A stretch of DNA of 64,000 nt, taken from positions 124,001-188,000 of the forward strand of contig NZ_NINW01000029.1 of NCBI RefSeq assembly GCF_002188465.1, in the 5' to 3' direction. Below are positions 37,230 through 47,456 of the stretch, in pieces; the first letter of the stretch is position 1, and the number at the start of each line of letters is the position of its first letter. The notes under the pieces were generated by a model that had not been told where the DNA came from, did not search any database, and saw only the letters and a program-made list of their open reading frames with translations. The position numbers and the translations under genes are program-made. Origin of the DNA: Pigmentiphaga sp. NML080357 (GTDB taxonomy: Bacteria > Pseudomonadota > Gammaproteobacteria > Burkholderiales > Burkholderiaceae_B).

Positions 37230-37261
37230 TTTTTGGAATTTATTCAATCAAAATGGAATTT
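37230..37261 (+). promoter_or_regulatory. IclR-type box pair, distal site before the CoA-transferase operon
   Basis: Two direct repeats, TTTTTGGAATTT (37230-37241) and AAAATGGAATTT (37250-37261), have starts exactly 20 bp apart and share TGGAATTTAT at both positions. The second is identical over 12 bp to the box just ahead of the IclR gene at 43438. It lies in an AT-rich patch about 140-170 bp before the start codon. Confidence 0.6.
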
Positions 37262-37347
37262 ATGTATGTCAGACAAACAACTTGTGGGTGATTTTTAGAT
37301 TAAAAGGAATAGGAACTAGTGAATTGGTGAGTGGATAAATCTTTGAC

Positions 37348-37379
37348 AAAACGGAATTTGCTCAAATAGAATGGATAGA
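37348..37379 (+). promoter_or_regulatory. IclR-type box pair, proximal site before the CoA-transferase operon
   Basis: AAAACGGAATTT (37348-37359) is followed, again with a 20-bp period, by a degenerate copy AGAATGGATAGA (37368-37379). The site ends 19 bp before the ATG, a position from which a bound regulator could block transcription or translation initiation. The first half matches the minus-strand box ahead of the AtuA operon exactly. Confidence 0.55.
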
Positions 37380-37398
37380 ATGGAAGAGACCACAGAAC

Positions 37399-38619
37399 AT
37401 GACTAAGCCATTAGCCAACGTGCGAGTGCTGGATCTGTCGCGGATTCTTGCCGGTCCATGGGCGACGCAGACGCTTGCCGACCTGGGCGCGCAGGTGATC
37501 AAGGTCGAGAAGCCCGGAAGCGGAGACGACACTCGCCACATGGGGCCGCCTTTCCTGACCGATCCGCGGGACGGCTCGGTGGGGGATGCCGCCTACTTCA
37601 TGTGCTGCAACCGTGGCAAGCAGTCCTTGACGCTGGATTTCACGACGGCCGATGGGCAAGCCGTGATCCGGCGCCTCGTGGCCGGTGCCGATGTCCTGGT
37701 CGAGAACTACAAGGTCGGGGGATTGAAGAAATACGGGCTCGACTACGACTCGTTGAAAGGCGTCAATCCTGGGCTCGTCTACTGCTCCGTCACCGGGTTC
37801 GGGCAGAGCGGGCCGTACAAGGACAGGGCCGGCTACGACTACCTCATCCAGGGAATGGGTGGATTGATGAGCGTGACGGGGGAGCAGGACGGCAGGCCCG
37901 GTGGCGGGCCGCAGCGGGCGGGCGTCGCGGTGGCGGACATGCTGGCCGGGATGTACGCGACGGTGGCGATCCTTGCCGCGCTCAGGCACCGCGACCAGGG
38001 CGGCGGCGGGCAGCATATCGATATCAGCCTGCTCGACTGCCAAGTGGGCACGCTCGCCAACCAAGGGCTGAACTATCTGACTACCGGCGTGGCGCCCTCC
38101 AGGATGGGCACCGGCCATCCCAATATCGCCCCCTACCAGGTCTACCCCGCAAGCGATGGGCACATCATCATCGCGGTGGGGAACGACACGCAATTCCGGC
38201 GGCTGTGCGATGCGATCGGGCGTCCGGAATACGCGGACGACGCGCGCTTTTCCACCATCCGCGCCCGCGTGCAGAACCGCGATAGCCTGAATGCGTGGCT
38301 GGAGGCGGCGACCATCCGGCGCACCGTGGGCGAATGGGTCGCGCTGCTCGAGAGCGCGCAGGTGCCGTGCGGCCCCATCAACACCATCGACCGGGTGTTC
38401 GCCGATCCTCACGTCATGGCGCGGGCAATGCGGGTCGACCTCCCGCACCCGGTCTATGGAAGCGTGCCGTCCATTCGTAACCCCATCCGCTTTTCGGGCA
38501 CGCCGCTGCATCACGATGCGGCACCCCCCGCCTTGGGGCAGCACACCGAGGCCGTGTTGCGCGTTGCCGGCTTTCACGATGGCGAAATCGAACGGCTGCG
38601 CGAGCGCGGCGTGATCTGA
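37399..38619 (+). CDS. Class III (CaiB/BaiF) CoA-transferase
   Basis: Family III CoA-transferase of 406 aa that activates an organic acid by moving CoA from a donor acyl-CoA. It starts VRVLDLSRILAGPWATQTLA and has the catalytic aspartate at D180 (VAVADMLAGMYA), then GGQHIDISLLDC and MGTGHPNIAPYQVYPASDGH, all standard for the family. GGAAGAG precedes the ATG. It is the first gene of an operon with a MaoC-like protein, a Bug receptor and two crotonases, so it is the likely entry point of the pathway. The acid is unknown. Confidence 0.93.
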   Translation: MTKPLANVRVLDLSRILAGPWATQTLADLGAQVIKVEKPGSGDDTRHMGPPFLTDPRDGSVGDAAYFMCCNRGKQSLTLDFTTADGQAVIRRLVAGADVLVENYKVGGLKKYGLDYDSLKGVNPGLVYCSVTGFGQSGPYKDRAGYDYLIQGMGGLMSVTGEQDGRPGGGPQRAGVAVADMLAGMYATVAILAALRHRDQGGGGQHIDISLLDCQVGTLANQGLNYLTTGVAPSRMGTGHPNIAPYQVYPASDGHIIIAVGNDTQFRRLCDAIGRPEYADDARFSTIRARVQNRDSLNAWLEAATIRRTVGEWVALLESAQVPCGPINTIDRVFADPHVMARAMRVDLPHPVYGSVPSIRNPIRFSGTPLHHDAAPPALGQHTEAVLRVAGFHDGEIERLRERGVI

Positions 38620-38641
38620 CTTGGATGAAGGAGGCCCCGGC

Positions 38642-39142
38642 ATGGGCGAGGCGGGAAAGTTGAAGGATGCGCAGGGCATGGACGTACTCGGGGTTGGCCT
38701 GCATTGGGACGACGTCGAGGTCGGCTATCGCTTTCGCACGCTGGGCCGGACCATTACCGAGACCGACATCACGCTGTTCGTCGGCGTGACCGGCATGGTC
38801 GAGGAGATGTTCACCAACCTCGAGTACATCGCGGCCGAGTCGCTGATGGGGGCTCGCCCCGCGCCGGGCTCGCTGGTGTTCTGCATCGCCGAGGGGCTGC
38901 TGATGCAGAGCACGATGCAGCGGACCGGCATGGCCTTTCTCGAGGCGGACCTGCGCATACACCATCCGACGGTCGCGGGCGACACCATCCATGTCGAATG
39001 CGAGGTCGTGGAGGCCAGGCCCACGAGCAAGCCCGGGCGGGGGCTCATGAGAACGGCCAACAAGGTCGTGAACCAACGGGGCGAGGTCGTGGCTACCTAC
39101 TCGCCGCTGCGCATGGTGAAAAGCCGGCCCCGCGGCGCATGA
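38642..39142 (+). CDS. MaoC-like hotdog protein lacking the usual catalytic Asp/His
   Basis: Single hotdog-fold protein of 166 aa starting at 38642 behind a strong AAGGAGG. The MaoC opening GLHWDDVEVGYRFRTLGRTI and TETDITLFVGVTGM is clear, as are GSLVFCIAEGL and ADLRIHHPTVAGDTIHVECE. At the position where (R)-hydratases carry the GD...NP.H active-site loop this protein reads TGMVEEMFTN, so aspartate, asparagine and histidine are replaced. It may use another chemistry or act as a binding or thioesterase-type subunit. Operon context links it to CoA-ester metabolism. Confidence 0.82.
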   Translation: MGEAGKLKDAQGMDVLGVGLHWDDVEVGYRFRTLGRTITETDITLFVGVTGMVEEMFTNLEYIAAESLMGARPAPGSLVFCIAEGLLMQSTMQRTGMAFLEADLRIHHPTVAGDTIHVECEVVEARPTSKPGRGLMRTANKVVNQRGEVVATYSPLRMVKSRPRGA

Positions 39143-39194
39143 AGGCGCGGCCTCGGCGGCCGCGATGGACAAGAACCACTATACGGAGACAGGA

Positions 39195-40157
39195 ATGAAA
39201 TACATCGTCGTCAAGGTCCTGGCGGCTGCCATGCTGCTTGCCTGGGGCCAGTCCGCCGTATCCGCGGGCTATCCAGAAAAGCCCGTCAACCTGGTGGTGC
39301 CGTTCGCCGCCGGCAGCCCGACCGATGCTCTGGTCCGCATCATTGCCGGGCACCTGGGTACGCGCCTGGGACAGCCTGCGGTCGTGGTCAACAAGCCGGG
39401 CGCATCGGGCATCATCGGCACTTCGGAGGTAGCCAAGGCCGCCCCGGACGGCTACACGCTGCTGTTCTCGACCAATACCACCCAGGCCGCCAACGCGGCG
39501 CTGTTCAAGAAGCTTCCCTATGATCCGGTCGCGGATTTCGAGGCCATCGCCATCGTCGGGGGCGTGCCCCACGTGCTCGTGGTGAACGCGGCGCTGCCGG
39601 TGGCTACGACCGAGGAGCTGATCAAGTACGCCAAGTCCCATCCCGAGAAGGTGGCGTTCGCGCACGCGAACAGTACGACCCGCATCACGGGCAGCACGTT
39701 TCGCGTGATGACGGGCACCGCCATCCTGGACGTGCCGTACAAGACCTATCCGCAGGCGGTGGCCGAATTGCTCGGTGGCCAGACCAACATGATGTTCATC
39801 GACTTCGCCACCGGCCTGCAGCACATCCGGTCGGGGCGGCTGCGGGCTCTGGCATTGACGCCGCAACGCTCGGAGAAGCTCCCGGGGGTGAGGGCCGTCA
39901 GCGAAACGCTGCCGGGCTTCGTCGTGGGGAACTGGGCGGGATTGTTCGCGCCGGCCGGCACGTCCCAGGCCATCGTCGAGCGGCTCAACCGCGAGGTCAA
40001 CCAGATCATCGCGTTGCCCGAGGTCAAGGCGCAGGTCGACAACATCGGGTACGAACTGAACAAGCCGATGTCCGCCCGCGAGTTCTCCCGCTTCGTCGAA
40101 AGCGAGAAGGCCCAGTACGCGGAGCTGGTGAAGAACGCCGGCATCCAGCCGGAATGA
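39195..40157 (+). CDS. Bug/TctC-family periplasmic receptor of the CoA-transferase operon
   Basis: Periplasmic solute receptor of 320 aa. It has a signal peptide (MKYIVVKVLAAAMLLAWGQS, cleaved near VSAG), then YPEKPVNLVVPFAAGSPTDA, VVNKPGASGIIGTSEVAKAA and the ligand-loop segment HANSTTRITGSTFRV. It starts at 39195 behind GGAGACAGG. As with most Bug proteins no membrane partners are adjacent; it may use a shared TctAB. Its place inside the catabolic operon suggests it captures the growth substrate, a carboxylic acid, before CoA activation. Confidence 0.9.
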   Translation: MKYIVVKVLAAAMLLAWGQSAVSAGYPEKPVNLVVPFAAGSPTDALVRIIAGHLGTRLGQPAVVVNKPGASGIIGTSEVAKAAPDGYTLLFSTNTTQAANAALFKKLPYDPVADFEAIAIVGGVPHVLVVNAALPVATTEELIKYAKSHPEKVAFAHANSTTRITGSTFRVMTGTAILDVPYKTYPQAVAELLGGQTNMMFIDFATGLQHIRSGRLRALALTPQRSEKLPGVRAVSETLPGFVVGNWAGLFAPAGTSQAIVERLNREVNQIIALPEVKAQVDNIGYELNKPMSAREFSRFVESEKAQYAELVKNAGIQPE

Positions 40158-40193
40158 CGTCAGCCGCCAGGCAATGCAACGAGGAGTCCAGCC

Positions 40194-40973
40194 ATGTCCG
40201 ATGAAGTGCTTGTCGAACACGAGGGCGCGATTGCGACCGTCACGATCAACCGGCCGGCGCAGCGCAATGCGCTGTCGACGGCAGTATGCCGCAGGCTGGG
40301 CGAAGTCTGGGACGAGATCGGCGGGAATGAGGGAGTCCGGGTCGTCATTCTTACTTCCGCCGATTGCGGCACCTTCTGCGCCGGCATGGACTTGAAGGAG
40401 GCGGCAAGGATACGCGCGGACTCCGGTCGGGACATCCTCGAGGTGCTCGACGATCCCTTCCATCAGCGCATGAGGAAGATCGACAAGCCTATCATCGCGG
40501 CGATGACGGGGCACTTCACGGCCGGCGGCATGGTCCTGGCGGCGAACTGCGACCTGCGCGTGGGCCTGGCGGGTACGCGCGGCGGGATTTCCGAGGCGAA
40601 AGTGGGCCGCGGTTCGCCCTGGGCGGTGCCCATGCTGTGGATGCTGCCGCAGCCCTTCCTGATGGAGCTGGCCGTTTCTGGGGAAATGCAGCCTATCGAG
40701 CGCTTCCACCACTTCGGCTTCGTCAACTACGTCGAGCCGGATCCACAGCGCGTGCGCGAACGTGCGCGGGCACTGGCGACAACGATTCGCGACAATGCGC
40801 CGCTGACGGTCTGGGCCGCCAAGCAAAGCATCAACGCGGCCATGGACCTGGGGTGCGCCGGCGGGCTCGACGCGGCGCAACGCCTGCACCAGCGCGTCTA
40901 TGCGAGCATGGATGCGATCGAAGGGCCCAGGGCGTTTGCCGAAAAGCGGGCGCCGCGCTGGATAGGCGCGTAA
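40194..40973 (+). CDS. Crotonase-family protein (enoyl-CoA hydratase/isomerase)
   Basis: Enoyl-CoA hydratase-like enzyme of 259 aa. The CoA-binding strand ATVTINRPAQRNALS and oxyanion-hole segment GTFCAGMDLKEA are present. Of the two glutamates needed for hydration, the first is valine (GGMVLAANCD), while the second is kept (GISEAKVG). This pattern suggests an isomerase, lyase or decarboxylase-like crotonase rather than a normal hydratase. The start has a GAGGAG site. The second crotonase follows after 6 bp, so both are co-translated. Confidence 0.88.
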   Translation: MSDEVLVEHEGAIATVTINRPAQRNALSTAVCRRLGEVWDEIGGNEGVRVVILTSADCGTFCAGMDLKEAARIRADSGRDILEVLDDPFHQRMRKIDKPIIAAMTGHFTAGGMVLAANCDLRVGLAGTRGGISEAKVGRGSPWAVPMLWMLPQPFLMELAVSGEMQPIERFHHFGFVNYVEPDPQRVRERARALATTIRDNAPLTVWAAKQSINAAMDLGCAGGLDAAQRLHQRVYASMDAIEGPRAFAEKRAPRWIGA

Positions 40974-40979
40974 GCGGCC

Positions 40980-41807
40980 ATGGCGACGGTGCCGCGCGGT
41001 TTCGCGCGTCTCGAGCGGCGTGGCCCAGTGATGACGCTGACACTGGATGAGCCGGACTCATTGAACCGGTTTCACAGCGAGAACCAATTCGTCGAGCTGG
41101 CCGAACAGGTGCGGGCGGCCGGCGACGACCCCTCGGTCGGCGTGCTGGTCGTGACCGGCGCCGGCCGCGCGTTCTGCGCGGGCGGAGACATACGCTCGAT
41201 GGCGAAGCGCGAGGGTTTCTCGGCCGGCAGCATCGAGGAGATCCAGGAGCGGTACCGGCGTTCCATCCACCAATTGCCGCGGGCCTTGCATGGGCTCGAC
41301 ATCCCTACCATCGCGGCCGTGAACGGACCGGCCTATGGCGCTGGGTGCGATCTCGCCTGCTATTGCGATATCCGGCTTGCCTCGAGCGAGGCGACGTTCT
41401 GCATGAGCTTTGCCCGTATCGGCCTGATCCCGGGCGATGGCGGGGCGTGGATACTGCCGAGGCTGGTGGGGCGGTCGCGCGCCATGGAACTGATCTTCAC
41501 GGCCCGCGTGGTCGATGCGCAGGAGGCGCTGCGCATCGGACTGGTTTCGCAAGTGCTGCAGCCGGACACGCTGCTTGCCGAAGCCGGCCGTTTGGCCGAG
41601 TCGATCGCGCGCCATCCGCGCGAAGTCCTGCGCATGGCCAAGCGTCTCGTGCGCGGCGCCGAGGAAACCGGCCTGGACACGCATCTGGAAAGCGTGTCGG
41701 CGTTCCAGGCCATTGCCCATGTCAGCGAGGCGCATCGTGCGGCCGCGGACGCCACCATGCGCCGGTTGTCGGGCGAAGCGGACGCCGGCGCGGGCAGTGC
41801 GGAATGA
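40980..41807 (+). CDS. Crotonase-family protein, PaaG/isomerase-like
   Basis: Second crotonase of the operon, 275 aa. It has FCAGGDIRSMAKREGFSAG and NGPAYGAGCDLACYCDIRLA. Relative to true hydratases the first catalytic glutamate is aspartate and the second is phenylalanine (FCMSFARIGLIPGDGG). The FARIGLIPGDGGAW segment resembles the isomerase branch that includes PaaG. It is the last gene of the plus-strand operon and converges on the first IclR gene 7 bp away. A role in moving a double bond or splitting a CoA thioester is more likely than hydration. Confidence 0.87.
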   Translation: MATVPRGFARLERRGPVMTLTLDEPDSLNRFHSENQFVELAEQVRAAGDDPSVGVLVVTGAGRAFCAGGDIRSMAKREGFSAGSIEEIQERYRRSIHQLPRALHGLDIPTIAAVNGPAYGAGCDLACYCDIRLASSEATFCMSFARIGLIPGDGGAWILPRLVGRSRAMELIFTARVVDAQEALRIGLVSQVLQPDTLLAEAGRLAESIARHPREVLRMAKRLVRGAEETGLDTHLESVSAFQAIAHVSEAHRAAADATMRRLSGEADAGAGSAE

Positions 41808-41814
41808 ACAGCCG

Positions 41815-42627
41815 TCAGGCCATGCTTTCCAGCTCGCGACCGATTTCCGCCGCCGCCGCCAGCAGTTCGGGGCCGATGTCCTCGCGCAGCCGCCTTTCCT
41901 CGTCCACGCCGCCCACGGACATGGCGGCCAGCACATGGTCGACCGTGGTGGGCGACGGGATCGGCGTGGCGATGGAATTGGACTGGCGCGTGACCGGGGA
42001 CGCGAGGAAGCACCAGCCGTTCTGCTCGAGTTCCTGGAAGGCGGCGTATACGCCGGGCATGAACCGGTAGACGCTTTCCTGGCCGCTCTGCTTGAGCAAC
42101 TGGATGAGCTCGGCCTGGAAGACCGGTTTTTGCGCCCAGAGGTAGGCGCGCCCCGAAGCCGACGCGGCCATGGGCAGGCGTGCGCCGGTCTGCAGGCCGA
42201 GCGTGGGCTGCTCGTCGGGAACCAGGTGCTCCAGCACCAGCATGTGCAGGCGGTCGCGGCAGGTCAGGCTGATGTGCACGCCGAATCGCTCGCAGAGGGC
42301 GCGCATGTGCGGCGTGGCAACGTGGACCACGTCCAGCCCCTGGCGCGCCGCGGAGCCCAGGGCCAGGCATGCCGCATGCGCCTCATAGGCCTCGCCCGTC
42401 GCGTCGAGGCGCAGGAAATTGAACGACTCCAGGGTGCCGACGAGCTTGGCCGTGGTGCTCCGGGTCAGGCCCAACCGGGTGGCCATGTCGCTGATGCTCA
42501 GGGCGTTCTGGCGGCCGTCGAAAAGCCGCAGGACCTCGAGGCCGCGCTGCAAGGAGTCGACCTGCGTCGGAGCGAGGGCCTCGGCCAGCGGGGCGGTAGC
42601 GCCGGCGTCTATTTTTCTACGTCGCAT
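41815..42627 (-). CDS. IclR-family regulator, downstream member of a tandem pair
   Basis: Regulator of 270 aa. The winged helix reads VDSLQRGLEVLRLFDGRQNA with ISDMATRLGLTRSTTAKLVG, and the GAF-like effector domain contains GLDVVHVATPHMRALCERFG and the C-terminal ATPIPSPTTVD. Its start overlaps the end of the other IclR gene by 11 bp, so they share a transcript. Two different IclR proteins in tandem suggest either two signals for one pathway or a split of duties between the flanking operons. Confidence 0.9.
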   Translation of the reverse strand: MRRRKIDAGATAPLAEALAPTQVDSLQRGLEVLRLFDGRQNALSISDMATRLGLTRSTTAKLVGTLESFNFLRLDATGEAYEAHAACLALGSAARQGLDVVHVATPHMRALCERFGVHISLTCRDRLHMLVLEHLVPDEQPTLGLQTGARLPMAASASGRAYLWAQKPVFQAELIQLLKQSGQESVYRFMPGVYAAFQELEQNGWCFLASPVTRQSNSIATPIPSPTTVDHVLAAMSVGGVDEERRLREDIGPELLAAAAEIGRELESMA

Positions 42628-43438
42628 GCGGGGAGAAAGGCGTGGCGGCGGAGGAACCGCGCAGGTCCTGTTCCAGCCGATGCTTGAGGGCGAGCAGATC
42701 CGGTCCGACTTCCGCCTCCAGGCGGTCGGTGGAGAAAACGGCGGCGGGAACTGCGCATCCTACCGAGTAGCCGTTCTTGCCGGCCGGCGTGTCGATGGAT
42801 ACCGCGATGCCGTTGGTGCCGCTTTCCAGCGTTCCGGCTGCCGTGCAGTATCCATGTCTGGCCATCTGCTGGACGGCGGCGTCGATCTGCGCGCGGCGGG
42901 CGGGCCATCCCTGCGGTTCCGCCACCGCGAGCGCGGCCAGGAACCGGGCGCGGTCCGCCGCCTCCATCGAAGCGATGTAGGCCCGCCCGAGGGCCGACTG
43001 GCCGAGATTCAGCCGCGATCCGGCCCGTACCCTTAGCGTGAACAGCATATCTTCGCTGTGGCGCACCTCGTGGCAGGTCATGGCGTTCCCATCGGCGGAG
43101 GCAAGCACCACCGATGCGTGATGGCGGTTGGCCACGGCTTGCATGAGCGGCCGGGCCAGCTTGCGGATGTCGCGATTGGATGCCGCGGCGTAGCCTAGCG
43201 CCAGGACGGCGGCGCCCAGGCGATACTGCCCTCGCTCCGGCGAATAGGCCAGATAGCCGCTGGTCGTGAGATTGGCCGTCAGCCGCGAGACCGTCGGCTT
43301 GGGCAGACCGGTCAGCGTCGCCAGTTCGGCGTTCGAGCGCCAGACGTTGGCGGGTTCGAATGCCCGGAGCACCGCCAGGCCGCGGGCGAGTACGCGTACG
43401 TTTTCCGCGGAGGAGGAGGCCGGGCCGGGGGCGTTCAT
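42617..43438 (-). CDS. IclR-family regulator, upstream member of a tandem pair
   Basis: Regulator of 273 aa starting MNAPGPASSSAENVRVLARG at 43438. The DNA-binding part is SNAELATLTGLPKPTVSRLT, and the effector domain has GAAVLALGYAAASNRDIRKL and a conserved SVGCAVPAAVF near the end. A perfect 12-bp box identical to one ahead of the CoA-transferase operon lies 14-25 bp before its start. It is therefore the best candidate for the regulator recognising that box, with autoregulation. A TTG start at 43453 is possible but less likely. Confidence 0.9.
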   Translation of the reverse strand: MNAPGPASSSAENVRVLARGLAVLRAFEPANVWRSNAELATLTGLPKPTVSRLTANLTTSGYLAYSPERGQYRLGAAVLALGYAAASNRDIRKLARPLMQAVANRHHASVVLASADGNAMTCHEVRHSEDMLFTLRVRAGSRLNLGQSALGRAYIASMEAADRARFLAALAVAEPQGWPARRAQIDAAVQQMARHGYCTAAGTLESGTNGIAVSIDTPAGKNGYSVGCAVPAAVFSTDRLEAEVGPDLLALKHRLEQDLRGSSAATPFSPHAT

Positions 43439-43451
43439 GCGTGATGGCGAC

Positions 43452-43463
43452 AAAATGGAATTT
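43452..43463 (+). promoter_or_regulatory. IclR-type box ahead of the IclR gene
   Basis: AAAATGGAATTT, identical over 12 bp to 37250-37261. Its ATGG core is mirrored by CCAT at 43476-43479, giving an interrupted dyad (AATGG-N15-CCATT). It lies immediately upstream of the minus-strand IclR pair and about 120 bp beyond the carboxylase operon end. Confidence 0.6.
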
Positions 43464-43579
43464 CGTGCATTTATACCATTAGGGGCTGCGTGAAATGACT
43501 GATTCCGAAAGAGGTTCCAGTAGATGGAAAGCCGGCGCGAAATAAAATATGCGATCGGGAAACAGGCGCTCGCGGCGGT

Positions 43580-45535
43580 TCACAGCGGCTCGAGTTCGAT
43601 CAGCAGGTCGCCCGCGTCCACATGGTCGCCCACGGCGTAGCGTACGGCCCGCACCAGGCCGTCCACGTCGGCCAGCACGCGGTTTTCCATCTTCATGGCC
43701 TCCACCACCGCGAGCGTCGTGCCCGCCTGTACCGTATCGCCGGCCTTGACAGACAGCAGCGTGATCACCCCGGGCATGGGGGCGCGCGCCGCGCCCGGGG
43801 CCAGGAGCGATCGGCCGGTGTCGTCGTGCGAGATATCCAGGCAATAGCCGTCCCCGCCGATTTGCATGGCCACCGTTTCCTCCGACAGGCGAGCCGTCCA
43901 TGGCAGCGGGCCCAGCTCGCCCCTGCGCAATCCGTCGGCCGCGGGAGCCAGTGTCGTTTCGACCAGCCATTCGCCCACGCGCAGCGCGAGACGCTCGCCG
44001 CGGCGCGCGACGAGCATGACGCCGATGGGCGTGCCGCCGTCGCGGACCTGCGTTTCGCCGAGCGGCGCATCGGGGTTCAGCGCCGCGCGGTCCATCGGCC
44101 CGGCGCAGCCCCGCGCGCTCCAGGGGCCGGCCGCCGCCGTGTCCACGGATGCGGCGGCGGCGCAGGCTGCGGCCAGCCGCGTATCGCCGGGGGCGGCAAG
44201 GTCGGCCAGGCGGGTATCGAGATAGCCGGTATGGATATCGCCCGCCGCGACGGCCGGATCCTCCAGTATCCGACGCAGATATCCGAGATTGGTCGTCAGC
44301 CCCAGCAGGACCGTGTCCCGCAGCGCGCCGCGCATGCCGGCCAGGGCGTCTTCGCGGGTCGCTGCGTGAGTGATCAGTTTCGCGACCATGGGATCGTAGA
44401 ACGGCGGAACGGCGCCCGAGGCGCGTATGCCCGCATCTACGCGGGCCTGGGCCGGCCAGCGGACATGGTCCACGCGGCCGGGCGCGGGGCGAAAACCGTT
44501 GGCCGGATCCTCGGCGTAGACCCGGCATTCGACCGCATGTCCCGAGGCGCGGATGTCGGCTTGCGAGCGCGGGAGGCGTTCTCCCGCCGCGATCCGGATC
44601 TGCCATTCGACCAGGTCCAGGCCGGTGATCGCCTCGGTGACCGGGTGCTCGACCTGCAGGCGGGTGTTGACCTCGAGAAAATAGAACTGCTGTTCCTGCG
44701 AGACGATGAATTCGAACGTGCCCGCATTGATGTAGCCGATGCTTTGCGCGCCGCGGACGGCGGCTTCGAGCAGCCTTGCGCGCATCGTCTCGTCGAGTCC
44801 CAGGGAAGGCGCTTCCTCGATGACCTTCTGGTGGCGCCGCTGCAGCGAGCATTCACGGTCGAACAGATGGACGACGCTGCCGTGACGGTCGCCGAATATC
44901 TGGACTTCGATGTGGCGTGGCCGTTCGATGAATTTCTCCACGATGAGCCGGCCATCGCCGAAGCTGCTGCGCGCGACGCGTATGGCTGACCCGATGGCCT
45001 CGTCCAGTCCCTCGCCGGTCCGGATGACGTGCATGCCCTTGCCGCCGCCACCGGCGGTAGGCTTGAGAAGGACCGGCAGTCCGGTGGCGCGGACCATGGC
45101 CGCGAGCCGGACCGGGTCGTCGATCGCCTCGTCCGTTCCCGGGACGGTGGGTACGCCGGCCGCGCGCATGAGTGCCTTGGCCCGGGCCTTGTCGCCGAGC
45201 GCGGCGATCGTATCCGCCCGGGGGCCGATGAAGGCCAGGCCAGCCTGGGCGACCGCCGTGGCGAAGCCGGGGTTTTCGGAAAGGAAGCCGTAGCCGGGAT
45301 GGACGGCATCGCAGCCGTGCTCGCGGGCGGCGGTGATGATCCCGGCGATGTTCAGGTAGCTGTCCTGCGCCGGCCCGTCGCCCAGGCAGGCGGTCGCGAC
45401 GGCGCCGTCCAGGTGAGGGCTCGCGGCATCCGCCGACGAGAACACCGACACGTATTCGATGCCCAGCCGGGCGCAGGTGCGGGCGATGCGGCAGGCGATT
45501 TCTCCGCGGTTGGCGATGAGTATCCGCTTGAACAT
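43580..45535 (-). CDS. Acyl-CoA carboxylase alpha subunit (biotin carboxylase + biotin carrier)
   Basis: Biotin-dependent carboxylase subunit of 651 aa. The N-terminal biotin carboxylase (MFKRILIANRGEIACRIART) has the ATP-grasp glycine loop GGGGKGMHVI and catalytic HIEVQIFGD and EVNTRLQVEHPVTE motifs. A BT-type linker follows, then a C-terminal biotinyl domain with K615 in VEAMKMENR. This is the layout of methylcrotonyl-, geranyl- and propionyl-CoA carboxylase alpha chains. It starts 1 bp after the beta-subunit stop. With AtuA-like partners the substrate is likely a branched or unsaturated acyl-CoA; which one is not readable. Confidence 0.93.
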   Translation of the reverse strand: MFKRILIANRGEIACRIARTCARLGIEYVSVFSSADAASPHLDGAVATACLGDGPAQDSYLNIAGIITAAREHGCDAVHPGYGFLSENPGFATAVAQAGLAFIGPRADTIAALGDKARAKALMRAAGVPTVPGTDEAIDDPVRLAAMVRATGLPVLLKPTAGGGGKGMHVIRTGEGLDEAIGSAIRVARSSFGDGRLIVEKFIERPRHIEVQIFGDRHGSVVHLFDRECSLQRRHQKVIEEAPSLGLDETMRARLLEAAVRGAQSIGYINAGTFEFIVSQEQQFYFLEVNTRLQVEHPVTEAITGLDLVEWQIRIAAGERLPRSQADIRASGHAVECRVYAEDPANGFRPAPGRVDHVRWPAQARVDAGIRASGAVPPFYDPMVAKLITHAATREDALAGMRGALRDTVLLGLTTNLGYLRRILEDPAVAAGDIHTGYLDTRLADLAAPGDTRLAAACAAAASVDTAAAGPWSARGCAGPMDRAALNPDAPLGETQVRDGGTPIGVMLVARRGERLALRVGEWLVETTLAPAADGLRRGELGPLPWTARLSEETVAMQIGGDGYCLDISHDDTGRSLLAPGAARAPMPGVITLLSVKAGDTVQAGTTLAVVEAMKMENRVLADVDGLVRAVRYAVGDHVDAGDLLIELEPL

Positions 45536-45536
45536 G

Positions 45537-47131
<1,595 letters not shown>

Positions 47132-47135
<4 letters not shown>

Positions 47136-47446
47136 GCCGCGCGCTCCACCGGCAGGCGAAGCAGTGCGTAGCCCAGCGACTTGCCCGTCTGGTCGAGCCG
47201 CAGCGTGCGCGTGGCTCCGCCTCCCAGCGCCCCGCGCATGACGACGACGACGGCGTGGATGTTCGCCATGGGATGGCAGCTTATGTCCCCGCGTACCCAA
47301 TCCCCGTACAGCTCGCGTATTTTCTCGGGCGTCACGCTCGCCAGCAGGCGGTCGAAATCCTCGGGTCGCTTGGCGATCAGGCCTATCGTGCATACGTCGC
47401 CCTTGTCTCCGGACCGGACGTATGCGATGTCTTTGAGCTGGGTCAT
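47132..47446 (-). CDS. AtuA C-terminal (ferredoxin-fold) domain as a separate small protein
   Basis: Protein of 104 aa (MTQLKDIAYVRSGDKGDVCT, ending with FDRLLA, CHPMANIHAVVVVMRGALGG and LDQTGKSLGYALL). It corresponds to the C-terminal domain of full-length AtuA proteins, here encoded on its own between the DUF1446 gene (10 bp gap) and the carboxyltransferase (4-bp overlap). The SGDKGD segment is the domain's most conserved part. Function is unknown; it presumably pairs with the neighbouring DUF1446 protein. Confidence 0.85.
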
Positions 47447-47456
47447 GGCCAGTTTC

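Noticed and set aside
37018-37300. Possible small genes in the gap behind gltL
   Set aside because: Frames on both strands show no recognisable protein, and the AT-rich part is better explained by regulatory boxes.
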